A stretch of 64,000 bases of DNA from an uncultured Lachnospiraceae bacterium (lineage in GTDB: Bacteria > Bacillota > Clostridia > Lachnospirales > Lachnospiraceae), in NCBI GenBank assembly GCA_902779355.1, contig CACZBF010000002.1, positions 73,633-137,632 on the forward strand, in the 5' to 3' direction. Numbering within the stretch: the stretch's first letter is position 1; every line of letters begins with the position of its first letter. Below the pieces are notes generated by a model. It was not told the DNA's origin, searched no databases, and saw nothing but the letters and a program-made list of their open reading frames with translations. The translations under genes and the position numbers were made by a program. Shown here piece after piece: positions 7,861 through 15,875 of this stretch.

Positions 7861-8511
7861 TCATCGGAACGGGTTTAGTTTCTGCAAGCCGTTCACGAAG
7901 TCGCCAAGCTGCTTGACGGCATCCGTAATGCCTTGTGTGGCGTCGGAGATCGCCGTCGTTGCTTTTGCGATGTCACCACTGATGGTGTCAAGATTTGCGA
8001 GCAAACTGTTAAAGGAATCCAGATCCAATGCATCGATCTCATGGCTGATCTGATGGATCAAATCTTCGATCGATCCTACCATGCCCATGGCGACATCAAG
8101 CTGCTCCATGACATGGGCGCCATACTTCAGGATGATATTCGTCGCATAGATCCCGAAGATCACCGCGATGGCAATAAACACTGCGATCACGATACCGGTG
8201 ATCATGCGTACCGTCCCCTGTTTTACCTGCTTCTTCAGAAGATCTCGCGTTTCCTGCAAAACCGAAAGCGCGGTCTCCGGCTGTTCAAAGGGCTGCTCCT
8301 GCGTATCGGTACCAGTATAGGGCTGCTGATACGTCGTCTGTGGCGCGACCTCCCTCGCCGTTGTCTCGATCACTTCTGCTGTTCTGTTTTTGATGTCTGC
8401 GTAATCATCCGCCTCTGTGCGGGGGGACTGCTCTGTCGCGGCTCCGGCAGTTTCCGTGGCGTTTTCCTGCGCAGTCTGATCCTGCGTCACTTCCTGCTTT
8501 TCCTGTTCCAT
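7861..8511 (-). CDS. One-TM protein with extracytoplasmic coiled coil, unknown
   Basis: 216 residues, family not recognised. Residues 1-85 are polar and rich in Glu, Gln and Thr (probably disordered), followed by a basic stretch (LLKKQVKQGTVR) and one strong membrane helix near 105-127 (MITGIVIAVFIAIAVIFGIY). The remainder is amphipathic helix (ISHEIDALDLDSFNSLLANL). The basic residues before the helix suggest the N-terminus stays in the cytoplasm. The ATG has AAAGGAAAAGGA upstream. It faces away from the phosphodiesterase gene at 8696. Confidence 0.7.
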   Translation of the reverse strand: MEQEKQEVTQDQTAQENATETAGAATEQSPRTEADDYADIKNRTAEVIETTAREVAPQTTYQQPYTGTDTQEQPFEQPETALSVLQETRDLLKKQVKQGTVRMITGIVIAVFIAIAVIFGIYATNIILKYGAHVMEQLDVAMGMVGSIEDLIHQISHEIDALDLDSFNSLLANLDTISGDIAKATTAISDATQGITDAVKQLGDFVNGLQKLNPFR

Positions 8512-8552
8512 TCCTTTTCCTTTCCGTTTCCGTCCCGTATGCGTTTTTACGG

Positions 8553-8581
8553 TTGAAACATCCTGTATACCGTGTTACAAT
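8553..8581 (+). promoter_or_regulatory. Sigma-A promoter of the GGDEF-EAL gene
   Basis: -35 TTGAAA (8553-8558), exact 17-base spacer, -10 TACAAT (8576-8581). The predicted start near 8588 lies about 108 bases before the chosen ATG and 23 bases before a terminator hairpin. Confidence 0.7.
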
Positions 8582-8610
8582 AGATTATGACATCAATCGA
8601 AGCGTACTGC

Positions 8611-8646
8611 AAGACCAGATTTCAGTTGCATGTTCTGGTCTTTTTT
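8611..8646 (+). terminator. Intrinsic terminator in the 5' leader (attenuator candidate)
   Basis: A perfect 9-bp stem AAGACCAGA / TCTGGTCTT (8611-8619, 8634-8642) with a 14-base loop is followed by a T-run to 8646. It lies between the promoter at 8553-8581 and the coding start at 8696, so transcription must read through it. A competing pairing TGCAA (8608-8612) with TTGCA (8626-8630) would break the stem. Confidence 0.7.
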
Positions 8647-8695
8647 ATACGGCACTCCATTTCACAACACACTATCGAAAAAGACACGATCAGGT

Positions 8696-10825
8696 ATGAA
8701 CGAAGAACGATTGATTCAGCAGGAATATGACCCGGTGACAGGACTCCACACATTAACGGGGTTCTTTTCTATCCTGCGCGCGATCCCCGATGCGCAGGAT
8801 AAGTCAGCTACGGTTATTTTTCTGGATCTTTTGAATTTCAAAGATTTCAACCAGCGCTACGGCTTTGCCAATGGCGACGAGCTTTTGCGCGGGATCGCGC
8901 ATGAAATTATGCGCATCTTTCCGGAATGTGTTGCCTGCCGTTCCAGTGCCGATCATTTTCTTGTCAGCTTACGTCTTACGGAGGAAGCGGTTGTCCGCGA
9001 TCTTTTGCGACAGCTTCAGGAATCCATCCATCAATATGAAAAAGGAATCCACCTCACCTTAAAAGCCGGCGTCTATTTCAGCGACGGAACCGAAGTCGAC
9101 CCTGCATTTACCACGGACTATGCCAAGATCGCCTGCATGCATGCGAAGCAGGTCTTTGATGAGGACTTCTGTATCTACGATCAGAAGCTTGCAAAAAAAG
9201 AAGCCTTTCATCAATACGTCATGGCAGGCTTTACGGAAGCCCTGGAAAAGGGCTATATCAAGACCTATTATCAGCGCGAGGTACGTGCGCTCACCGGCCA
9301 GAACTGTGGCTACGAAGCGCTTGCGCGCTGGGAAGACCCGGAATACGGCATGATCTCTCCCGCCCTCTTTGTCACGGTGCTCGAGGATGCGCATCTGATC
9401 CATAAGCTCGACCTCTACATGGTCGAAAACGTCTGCAAAGACATCCGTCGTGTACTGGATGAGGGGATGGAAGCACAGCCTGTTTCCGTCAACCTGTCGC
9501 GACTTGACTTTACCCTTTGCGATATCTTTGAAGAAGTGCAGCGGATCCGAGAAAAATATGATCTCGAGTCTTGCATGCTGAATATTGAGATCACGGAAAG
9601 TGCGTTTGTGGATGAGACAAAGGCTTTGGATCGCGCTATGGAACTCTTCCGGGAAGCCGGTTATAAGATCTGGATGGACGACTTCGGCGCCGGCTACAGT
9701 TCGCTGAACAACCTGAAGTCCTATCAGTTTGACGTCTTAAAAATCGACATGAACTTCCTGCGCGAGTTTGAAACGAATCCGCGCTCCCATGTCATCCTCG
9801 CCTCCATCGTCAACATGGCAAAAGAGCTCGGGATGCATACCCTCGCAGAGGGCGTGGAGACGCAGGAGCAGTATGATTTTCTGCGGAGCATAGGTTGCGA
9901 AAAACTGCAGGGCTTTTTGATCGGTAAGCCTGTTCCATTCCGGGAGGAATATGAAAACCACAGTCTGGTCAATCAAGGTACAGAGATCTCCGCGCATGCC
10001 AAGAATCATCCTGAGCCGCGCGGCATGCAGTTCTATTATGACCGCATCGGTGAAGTCAACGTTCTCGGCAATATGCCGCTCCGCAACCGTAAAAGTACCG
10101 CAGAGAGCCTTCTTCCCATCTCCATCGTCGAGCTCGTGGATGATGAGATCCGCTTTATCTATGGAAACAATGCCTATGTCCAGTTCCTGAATGAATTGGA
10201 TATCGCCGATCTGACCGCTCTGAATGAGCGGACAAAGGTGGACGGTCTGCCGGAGAACGATGCATTCCGGCGTCTTGCTGCAAAAGCGGAAGCCAGCAAG
10301 ACCGCAGAGACCGCAGATGTGGTCATCAACGGCTACGTCTGCTCCATGGAATTGGAATTCCTTTCCCGTACAGACAACCGTGCTTCCTTTGTCATGCTCT
10401 CCCGCAACCTGAGCAAAAACGCCGCAGCGCATCAGGCACAGGACCTTCAGGCGGTCTTCCGCTATATGCTGCAGTTGTTTTTCCGTGTGGATCTTTTCGA
10501 TGAGGACGGCACTGTGGAAAACATTTACATCAGCGCCCATCAGGACAGGATCTCCGATGAGGAAAACCGCGCCGATCTCGCCGTAGCACTTTATGCGGAG
10601 CGCTATATCCGCCGCGAGGATCGAAAGCGTTTCCTGAATTTCTATGACATGTCCACCCTTCTGGAACGCGTCAAGCACAGCGGCAAGGACTATATCACCG
10701 AACTGTTCCATGCCAATGGCGTTGAGCACCATTCCGTCATGCAGATGTATTCCATCGTTCCCTTCCAGTATGAAGGACGCTGGAAAGCGCTTTCCTGCTG
10801 CCGCATGCTCGACGAGATGTGGTGA
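8696..10825 (+). CDS. c-di-GMP phosphodiesterase with degenerate GGDEF and intact EAL
   Basis: About 709 residues, no membrane segments. Residues ~8-165 are a GGDEF domain whose signature has become SSADHF, so cyclase activity is unlikely. Residues ~180-425 are an EAL domain with the catalytic set visible: YEALARW, VNLSRLDF, IEITESAF, DDFGAGYSSL, LKIDMNFL and AEGVETQEQ. The C-terminal ~270 residues look PAS-like and may sense a signal. The ATG at 8696 is chosen because the domain starts soon after (YDPVTGLHTL) and the earlier ATG at 8630 lies inside a terminator hairpin; its Shine-Dalgarno is weak. Predicted role: lowering cytosolic c-di-GMP. Confidence 0.85.
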   Translation: MNEERLIQQEYDPVTGLHTLTGFFSILRAIPDAQDKSATVIFLDLLNFKDFNQRYGFANGDELLRGIAHEIMRIFPECVACRSSADHFLVSLRLTEEAVVRDLLRQLQESIHQYEKGIHLTLKAGVYFSDGTEVDPAFTTDYAKIACMHAKQVFDEDFCIYDQKLAKKEAFHQYVMAGFTEALEKGYIKTYYQREVRALTGQNCGYEALARWEDPEYGMISPALFVTVLEDAHLIHKLDLYMVENVCKDIRRVLDEGMEAQPVSVNLSRLDFTLCDIFEEVQRIREKYDLESCMLNIEITESAFVDETKALDRAMELFREAGYKIWMDDFGAGYSSLNNLKSYQFDVLKIDMNFLREFETNPRSHVILASIVNMAKELGMHTLAEGVETQEQYDFLRSIGCEKLQGFLIGKPVPFREEYENHSLVNQGTEISAHAKNHPEPRGMQFYYDRIGEVNVLGNMPLRNRKSTAESLLPISIVELVDDEIRFIYGNNAYVQFLNELDIADLTALNERTKVDGLPENDAFRRLAAKAEASKTAETADVVINGYVCSMELEFLSRTDNRASFVMLSRNLSKNAAAHQAQDLQAVFRYMLQLFFRVDLFDEDGTVENIYISAHQDRISDEENRADLAVALYAERYIRREDRKRFLNFYDMSTLLERVKHSGKDYITELFHANGVEHHSVMQMYSIVPFQYEGRWKALSCCRMLDEMW

Positions 10826-11368
10826 TCAATCCATCCATCCCCCTTTTCGCACCGCTTCCTTGATCTCCTGCTGCCAGGGTTTCCCTTTTACAAAGGAGAT
10901 CCAGTCGATCATGGATGCATACTTATCGGCAGCAAGAACAATGCGCCCCTCTCTGGTGCGCGGCGCTTTCCCGGCGATCGGCCACATATGCGTGATGATC
11001 GCCAAAGAAGCCTTCTCGTCAAGATCCGGACAAATCTCTTTTGCCTGCTTTAAGGACTCCTCCGGATGCTGCTTCCAGGACTTGAGCCGGCTCTCATACT
11101 TTTCGTCTCTTCCGACCATACCGAGGTCATGGCAAAGACAGGCCAGAACCACCGTTCTTTCATCCACGTCGATCTTCTTTTTCTGCAGGCGACGGCAAAG
11201 GTTCACGCCCTCGATCGTGACGTTTAAGATGTGATCCGCCAGATTTCCTTTCAGATGATGCGTCTGATGATAAGCCGCCCGGAACGCATCTGAACGGAGC
11301 ACCGGTTCACCGTATCTTAAGATCTCCTCACTGATCTGTTTTTGTATTTTTTCATGTCCTGTCTTCAT
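10826..11368 (-). CDS. HD-domain phosphohydrolase-like protein
   Basis: 180 residues. The HD signature is LACLCHDLGMVGR, with an upstream His pair (HHLKGNLADHILN) and a downstream AIITHMWP, the usual metal ligands of HD hydrolases. No partner domain is fused. Substrate not inferable. The start overlaps the end of the S41-type lipoprotein gene by 17 bases, so they are probably co-transcribed. Its stop codon abuts the stop of the convergent phosphodiesterase gene with no base between them. Confidence 0.8.
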   Translation of the reverse strand: MKTGHEKIQKQISEEILRYGEPVLRSDAFRAAYHQTHHLKGNLADHILNVTIEGVNLCRRLQKKKIDVDERTVVLACLCHDLGMVGRDEKYESRLKSWKQHPEESLKQAKEICPDLDEKASLAIITHMWPIAGKAPRTREGRIVLAADKYASMIDWISFVKGKPWQQEIKEAVRKGGWMD

Positions 11369-13223
11369 GCTGCTCTGATTCCTGCGTCTCCGGATCCGCA
11401 GGGCTTGTGCTTTCGTAATATTGATTGATAGCCTCAGTCAGCTCTTTGGGGTCATAGAGGGAAGCATCCGAGATCTCGTCCTCAGTGATCAGGAGCATCT
11501 CAACATCCGGTGCGATCCCTGCATCAATGGTTTGATAAGCGGAATCCGTCATGGTCCACGTGGTGGAAAGCCGGTATGGTGTGCATTCGCCCGGCAGTGT
11601 CAGTATGTTCACATTGCAGCCGCCTCCGCCGGTCGTAGAGCCAAGTAAAGGGATCCCTTCCAGATGCGCCAGATTCGGCATCGTGTTTCCACAGGAGTAG
11701 GAATAGTCCGAAATCATGATGGCATAACGGAAATCATACCGGATCTCCTCATCCTTCTCATCAAAACTGCCGTCATGGTTGGTATCCGGCGTAAAAACAT
11801 TTTCCTTGCGGTATCCTGTATCCACATCGAGACGGTAATATGGTGCGTCATGCCCATAGAGTACACTCAGCATAAATCCCATGACCTGGTCACTCCCCCC
11901 GCCGTTCGTGGAAAGATCCAGGACAAAATTTCTGCAGTTTTTCTCCGCAGCGTAGTCAAGCGCCTCCTGAAACGGTTTTTCCCCGGTGTTTGCGAGGATC
12001 AGATCATCGGTAAACTCATTAAACAGAAAGACTGCCGTATCGTCAAACAGATAAAGCGCCGCAATGGCTCCTGCCCTGTTTCCGTTCCAGGTCTTTTCAG
12101 GCACCCCAAAGCCCTCGTTCCGAAGTGCCATACCTGTGTCACACCGGTTCGTGATTGCCGTGTACCGATATCCGAGATTCGATAATGCAACATTCGTTTC
12201 CGCATCGGCACCGAACTTTTCCAGGTACTCGCGGGCAAATGCCGTCTGATCCCAGTTTTCATCCTGACTGAGCACCTGATAAAACGAATAGCTGAACCGG
12301 TTATGTCCGCCGTCAAACAGGAGATTGTCCAACATGAAAAGCCCCTGTGCATACTCCGCTTTGTCCGTGGATGTCAGATATGTCTTCATCTGCTTCAGAT
12401 CCACATCTTCGATGGTTCCTCCCTGCTCCAGCGTTTGATCCAGTCCATTCGTCGCAAGACTTTTTACAAACTTCTGTGACACAGCCCTCTCAGGGTGTCC
12501 GTACAGGTTTTCAAGCACGAAGCACAGCTCCCGATAGGCATACTCCGCCACGTCAGGCTCCCTTGTCAGCGTTTCGTAATAAGAATTCTCTGCTTCCTTC
12601 ACATATGCCGTGGGATCCGATGCGAAGGAATCCACCCGGTTCAGATAAATCTTTCCGTCTATGTAGTCGGCGTAAGTCATACTCTGATTCAGAATATCAG
12701 ACAGCGTGGAAAGAGGTATAAAAACATGACCATCCTCTGCCACCAGATCGATCCCATAGACAGATAGATCATAGACGAGCGACGGCGATTCCTCCGTAGT
12801 CACCTCTGTCATCCGCACATAATCCACAGTAGTTCCGTCCGGCTTTCCCACCACAAATCGGTTATATGCTTCAAATGTCATCGTATCCCCATCAGTGTCG
12901 ATCAGGAGATCGCTTCCGGTTTTTCCCGTCTCTTTGTTTTGTCCGGTAACGGTGTACAGATGCCCGCTTCCTGTCAGCGTATAATCGGCATCCTCACAGT
13001 ACACGAGATCCAGATACTGCTCCACATCAACAAGGGGAATGTTTGGCATATCGTCGCAATACACACAGGTCAGTTCTGTCTGCTTCGTATCATCTTTGTC
13101 GTAGGTCACAACCTGCTTCTTTGTGTAGTTCCCGTTTGCTTTCGCAGGCGCATTGCAGCTGGAAAACACAATACCAGTCATCAAAGCTCCTGCCAGAAGC
13201 AGGATCATTCGTTTCTGATTCAA
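11352..13223 (-). CDS. Lipoprotein with S41-type (C-terminal processing) peptidase domain
   Basis: About 623 residues. The N-terminus is a lipoprotein signal (MNQKRMILLLAGALMTGIVF then SSC), so it is anchored outside the membrane. The middle region resembles a copper-amine-oxidase-like/PDZ-replacing domain but is not certain. The C-terminal 200 residues are S41-like: NFVLDLSTNGGGSDQ, then SYSCGNTMPNLAHLEG with the likely catalytic Ser, and GSTTGGGGCN. The TTG at 13223 is chosen because AGAAAGGA lies 7 bases upstream and the signal peptide then has normal length; a GTG at 13253 is possible. Lying next to a GG-leader precursor, it might process it, but this is inference. Confidence 0.75.
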   Translation of the reverse strand: MNQKRMILLLAGALMTGIVFSSCNAPAKANGNYTKKQVVTYDKDDTKQTELTCVYCDDMPNIPLVDVEQYLDLVYCEDADYTLTGSGHLYTVTGQNKETGKTGSDLLIDTDGDTMTFEAYNRFVVGKPDGTTVDYVRMTEVTTEESPSLVYDLSVYGIDLVAEDGHVFIPLSTLSDILNQSMTYADYIDGKIYLNRVDSFASDPTAYVKEAENSYYETLTREPDVAEYAYRELCFVLENLYGHPERAVSQKFVKSLATNGLDQTLEQGGTIEDVDLKQMKTYLTSTDKAEYAQGLFMLDNLLFDGGHNRFSYSFYQVLSQDENWDQTAFAREYLEKFGADAETNVALSNLGYRYTAITNRCDTGMALRNEGFGVPEKTWNGNRAGAIAALYLFDDTAVFLFNEFTDDLILANTGEKPFQEALDYAAEKNCRNFVLDLSTNGGGSDQVMGFMLSVLYGHDAPYYRLDVDTGYRKENVFTPDTNHDGSFDEKDEEIRYDFRYAIMISDYSYSCGNTMPNLAHLEGIPLLGSTTGGGGCNVNILTLPGECTPYRLSTTWTMTDSAYQTIDAGIAPDVEMLLITEDEISDASLYDPKELTEAINQYYESTSPADPETQESEQHEDRT

Positions 13224-13293
13224 AATAAGGTCCTTTCTGCGAGTATCATGCACGTTCTCCTTTCAAGAGTAATCTTGCATCTGTAAAATGTCA

Positions 13294-13321
13294 AACCGGC
13301 AGAGAAACTTCTCTGCCGGTT
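13294..13321 (-). terminator. Hairpin terminator after the repeat-peptide gene
   Basis: A 13-bp perfect stem AACCGGCAGAGAA / TTCTCTGCCGGTT with a very tight loop. On the minus strand it is followed by TTTGACATTTT. It separates the precursor-like gene from the S41-type lipoprotein gene, so the two may be separate transcripts or joined by read-through. Confidence 0.7.
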
Positions 13322-13350
13322 CTTTCCTGTCTCTATGAAAAATCCTTATC

Positions 13351-13743
13351 TTATTTCTTCAGGTTCATCTTTCCGACGTTGTTGGTCTTGCCGCGGCTAC
13401 CATTGCTAGCCAGGCTGCCGTTGCTTGCAAGACTGCCATTGCTGGCAAGGCTGCCGTTGCTGGCGAGACTGCCATTGCTGGCGAGACTGCCATTGCTTGC
13501 GAGACTGCCGTTACTTGCAAGGCTGGCAAGACTTCCGTTGCTGGCGAGACTGCCATTGCTTGCAAGGCTACCGTTGCTGGCAAGACTGCCAAGCGTTCCG
13601 CCCGATGCCTGTTCAAGATCCTCATCATCCAGAAGGATACCCGCGCTTTCCGCACTTCTTTTGGTCTCGTTAATAATTCCGCTTACTTCTTCTTTGGAAG
13701 TAGCGTGATCCAGTTTCTTTTGTAATTTGTCTGTGAATTTCAT
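13351..13743 (-). CDS. RiPP-like precursor: Nif11-type GG leader plus SLASNG repeats
   Basis: 130 residues. Residues 1-49 look like a class II / Nif11-type leader: helical, charged, ending DDEDLEQASGG, a double-glycine cleavage site (G48-G49). After TLG, residues 53-115 are ten perfect SLASNG units with one truncated unit (SLA) after the third. The tail is SRGKTNNVGKMNLKK. There is no cysteine, so a lanthipeptide is excluded; Ser, Asn or backbone modification, or an unmodified beta-solenoid peptide, are open. No radical SAM, LanM or C39 protease gene lies in the window. The ATG has a perfect AAGGAGG and a TATAAT box upstream. A nearby S41-type lipoprotein and a distant ABC exporter are possible partners. 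Confidence 0.75.
   Translation of the reverse strand: MKFTDKLQKKLDHATSKEEVSGIINETKRSAESAGILLDDEDLEQASGGTLGSLASNGSLASNGSLASNGSLASLASNGSLASNGSLASNGSLASNGSLASNGSLASNGSLASNGSRGKTNNVGKMNLKK
13399..13587 (-). repeat. 18-bp in-frame tandem repeat array
   Basis: Ten copies of an 18-bp unit encoding SLASNG plus one 9-bp partial unit (SLA), within the precursor gene. Units differ mainly at third codon positions (AGT/AGC, CTC/CTT, GCC/GCA), so the array is not brand new and the peptide sequence has been selected. Copy number could change by slippage. Confidence 0.9.
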
Positions 13744-13785
13744 ACGTCATTCCTCCTTAATCATGGATGTTATCATGTTTCTATT

Positions 13786-13791
13786 ATTATA
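13786..13791 (-). promoter_or_regulatory. -10 box upstream of the repeat-peptide gene
   Basis: A perfect TATAAT on the minus strand, about 43 bases before the ATG. No good -35 is seen at 17 bases, so an activator may be needed. Confidence 0.4.
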
Positions 13792-13831
13792 TACGAAACA
13801 TTTGCGGATGTGGCACACATTTTTTATTATT

Positions 13832-14257
13832 TCACTTTCCCGAGTAGAACTCTGTCTTGGTCTCGTTTTCCTGAATGAGCACGGAACTTTGATGAAAGGT
13901 GTCCACCATCTCATCTGCGGCAGCATGTACAGCATCCAGATCCGTATCACTCAGGTACATGACGATCGTAAACTCCTGATAAAGCGTGTCATTATCACCG
14001 ACCCAGCCGCCGTGTGCAGTCTGGATCGTATAGCCGCCAAAGTGTTTCACAAGGATCTCTTTTGCCTTCTCGATCGCTTCCGCTTCCGGGTACACCGGTG
14101 CGTTCGTATCCTTATCATTCGTACCGAGGTACATCACGTACTGGATATCCTTTGCCGGCTGCTCCGGCTGCCTGGGCGGTTTCACCAGACAGACCACCGA
14201 CAGGCAGATTGCCGCGAGTGCGATAATAAGCGTTATGATCGTAAGCTTCTTTTGCAT
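13832..14257 (-). CDS. DUF3574-like protein with N-terminal membrane anchor
   Basis: 141 residues: one hydrophobic anchor (residues 5-25), a short proline linker (KPPRQPEQP), then a compact domain beginning IQYVMYLGTNDKD and including GGYTIQTAHGGWVGDNDTLY and FTIVMYLSDTD. This resembles the DUF3574 fold (ferredoxin-like, unknown function). It starts 22 bases after the PreA-like gene, with GGAGGAAG upstream, so they form an operon. The link to pyrimidine or flavin chemistry is only by position. Confidence 0.65.
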   Translation of the reverse strand: MQKKLTIITLIIALAAICLSVVCLVKPPRQPEQPAKDIQYVMYLGTNDKDTNAPVYPEAEAIEKAKEILVKHFGGYTIQTAHGGWVGDNDTLYQEFTIVMYLSDTDLDAVHAAADEMVDTFHQSSVLIQENETKTEFYSGK

Positions 14258-14279
14258 CTTTCTTCCTCCTCTGATCTTT

Positions 14280-15800
14280 TTATATAGTAGGTTTTTTGAT
14301 CCGTTTCACGCCGGGAGAGATCGCTCCCTGTGGGCACACAAGTATGCAGAGATGGCAGCCCACACACTTCTTCCCGTTCAACTGCGGCTTTCGTTCCCCG
14401 TTCAGCTGGATTGCCTGATGCCCGCCGTCTGCACAGGAGATCATGCATCTCCCGCACCCGATACATTTCTCTTTATGAAATTTCGGAAAGATCACGGTGT
14501 CTCTCTCCAGCACGTCCGTTGTGTCACTGACCGTGTCGAGGGCCAGCCCGACAGCATCTTTCACACTTCTGAAGCCTTTCTCCGCCAGATAATAATTCAG
14601 CCCCGACTTCAGGTCGTCGATGATCCGATACCCGTACTGCATGACTGCCGTGGTCACCTGTAAAGAGTCTGCGCCAAGCAGCAAAAATTCCAACGCGTCG
14701 GTCCAATTTTCAATGCCACCCATGCCACTGATATACATGCCTGCGAGCGCCGGGTTTTTCGCCAGTTCCGCAACAAAACGCAGGGCGATCGGCTTCACTG
14801 CATTCCCGCTGTAGCCGCCCACCGCAGAGTGTCCGTGGACCGCCGGTGCGGTCACATAAGTGTGCGGATTGACACCTGTGATACTTTTGATCGTATTGAT
14901 GGCTGAAAGCCCGTCTGCACCGCCGCGCTTTGCGGCCTCGGCGGCGGGACTCATCAACGCCACGTTGGGCGTGAGCTTCGCCAGAACCGGGATCTTCGTC
15001 CCGCGTCTTGCCGCCGCCGTAAAACGTTCCACCAGTTCCGGAACCTGTCCGATATCGGAGCCGAGTCCGCCGTCCGCCATATTCGGACAGGAAAAATTGA
15101 GTTCGATCGCATCTGCGCCGTTTTCTTCACACAACCCCGCCAGTTCTTCCCACTCTTTGTCATCCTTCCCCATGATCGACGCCAGGATGAACTTGGATGG
15201 ATACTGCGCTTTCAGGCGGCGGAAGATCTCCATGTTTTCCGCAACACTGTGGTCCGAAAGCTGCTCGATATTCTTAAATCCGATGATGCTGCCGTTGTCT
15301 CCCGTGATCGCAGAAAACCGGGGTGATGCCTCATGGATCTCAAACGAACAGATCGTCTTAAACGCCGCACCTGCCCATCCCGCTTCAAACGCCCGGGCAC
15401 ACATATCATACGTGCTCGCCACGACGGAAGACGAAAGCAAGAACGGATTCTCCAGCGAGATCCCGCAAAGATCTGCTTTCAGGCGATCCTCATCCTCCGG
15501 ATACGGGATTTCCAATGCAGGTCTCACTTCCTGATGAAGTCTCTCCATCAGTTTTTTCACCGGAACCTGTCCCGGGCGGACACATGCGCTCTCGCATAGC
15601 GCCGGGCAGTCTCCGCAGGGAATCTCTTCCGGGATCGCTGCTGCCGCTGCCTTTTCATTTGCAAACCAGATACTTCGAAGCGCCCCGGCCGGATCCATCC
15701 TGCCGCAGGCGGCTGTGCAGGGCGCATCCTCACACAACACGCATGACAGCATATCTGATCGTTTGATGTGTCTTTGAAATCCGTCTCTGTGATGACTCAT
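14280..15800 (-). CDS. PreA-like flavoprotein with extra N-terminal Fe-S domain
   Basis: 506 residues. Residues ~15-95 hold a cysteine-rich segment (CVLCEDAPCTAAC, then CGDCPALCESACVRPG) like the Fer4_20 domain of PreT/GltD. Residues ~105-420 are a dihydroorotate-dehydrogenase-type FMN barrel (NPFLLSSSVVAS, ELNFSCPN, INTIKSITGVN, SGMGGIENWTDALEFLLLGA). Residues ~435-500 carry two 4Fe-4S motifs (CIGCGRCMISC, CVGCHLCILVC). Normal PreA is about 410 residues and works with PreT, which supplies FAD/NADH. Here the Fe-S head is fused and the FAD/NADH part is absent. Likely role: dihydropyrimidine or related reduction using a ferredoxin-like donor. Substrate not proven. Confidence 0.8.
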   Translation of the reverse strand: MSHHRDGFQRHIKRSDMLSCVLCEDAPCTAACGRMDPAGALRSIWFANEKAAAAAIPEEIPCGDCPALCESACVRPGQVPVKKLMERLHQEVRPALEIPYPEDEDRLKADLCGISLENPFLLSSSVVASTYDMCARAFEAGWAGAAFKTICSFEIHEASPRFSAITGDNGSIIGFKNIEQLSDHSVAENMEIFRRLKAQYPSKFILASIMGKDDKEWEELAGLCEENGADAIELNFSCPNMADGGLGSDIGQVPELVERFTAAARRGTKIPVLAKLTPNVALMSPAAEAAKRGGADGLSAINTIKSITGVNPHTYVTAPAVHGHSAVGGYSGNAVKPIALRFVAELAKNPALAGMYISGMGGIENWTDALEFLLLGADSLQVTTAVMQYGYRIIDDLKSGLNYYLAEKGFRSVKDAVGLALDTVSDTTDVLERDTVIFPKFHKEKCIGCGRCMISCADGGHQAIQLNGERKPQLNGKKCVGCHLCILVCPQGAISPGVKRIKKPTI

Positions 15801-15875
15801 AGCAACTCCTTCTCAGACTCCCCACAATCGCTGTTGGTCTCTTTATCCTTTCGTCATAAATACCTCTTACTCAAT

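Noticed and set aside
13399-13587. CRISPR array
   Set aside because: Period is 18 bp without unique spacers and stays in frame within a gene, so it is a coding tandem repeat.
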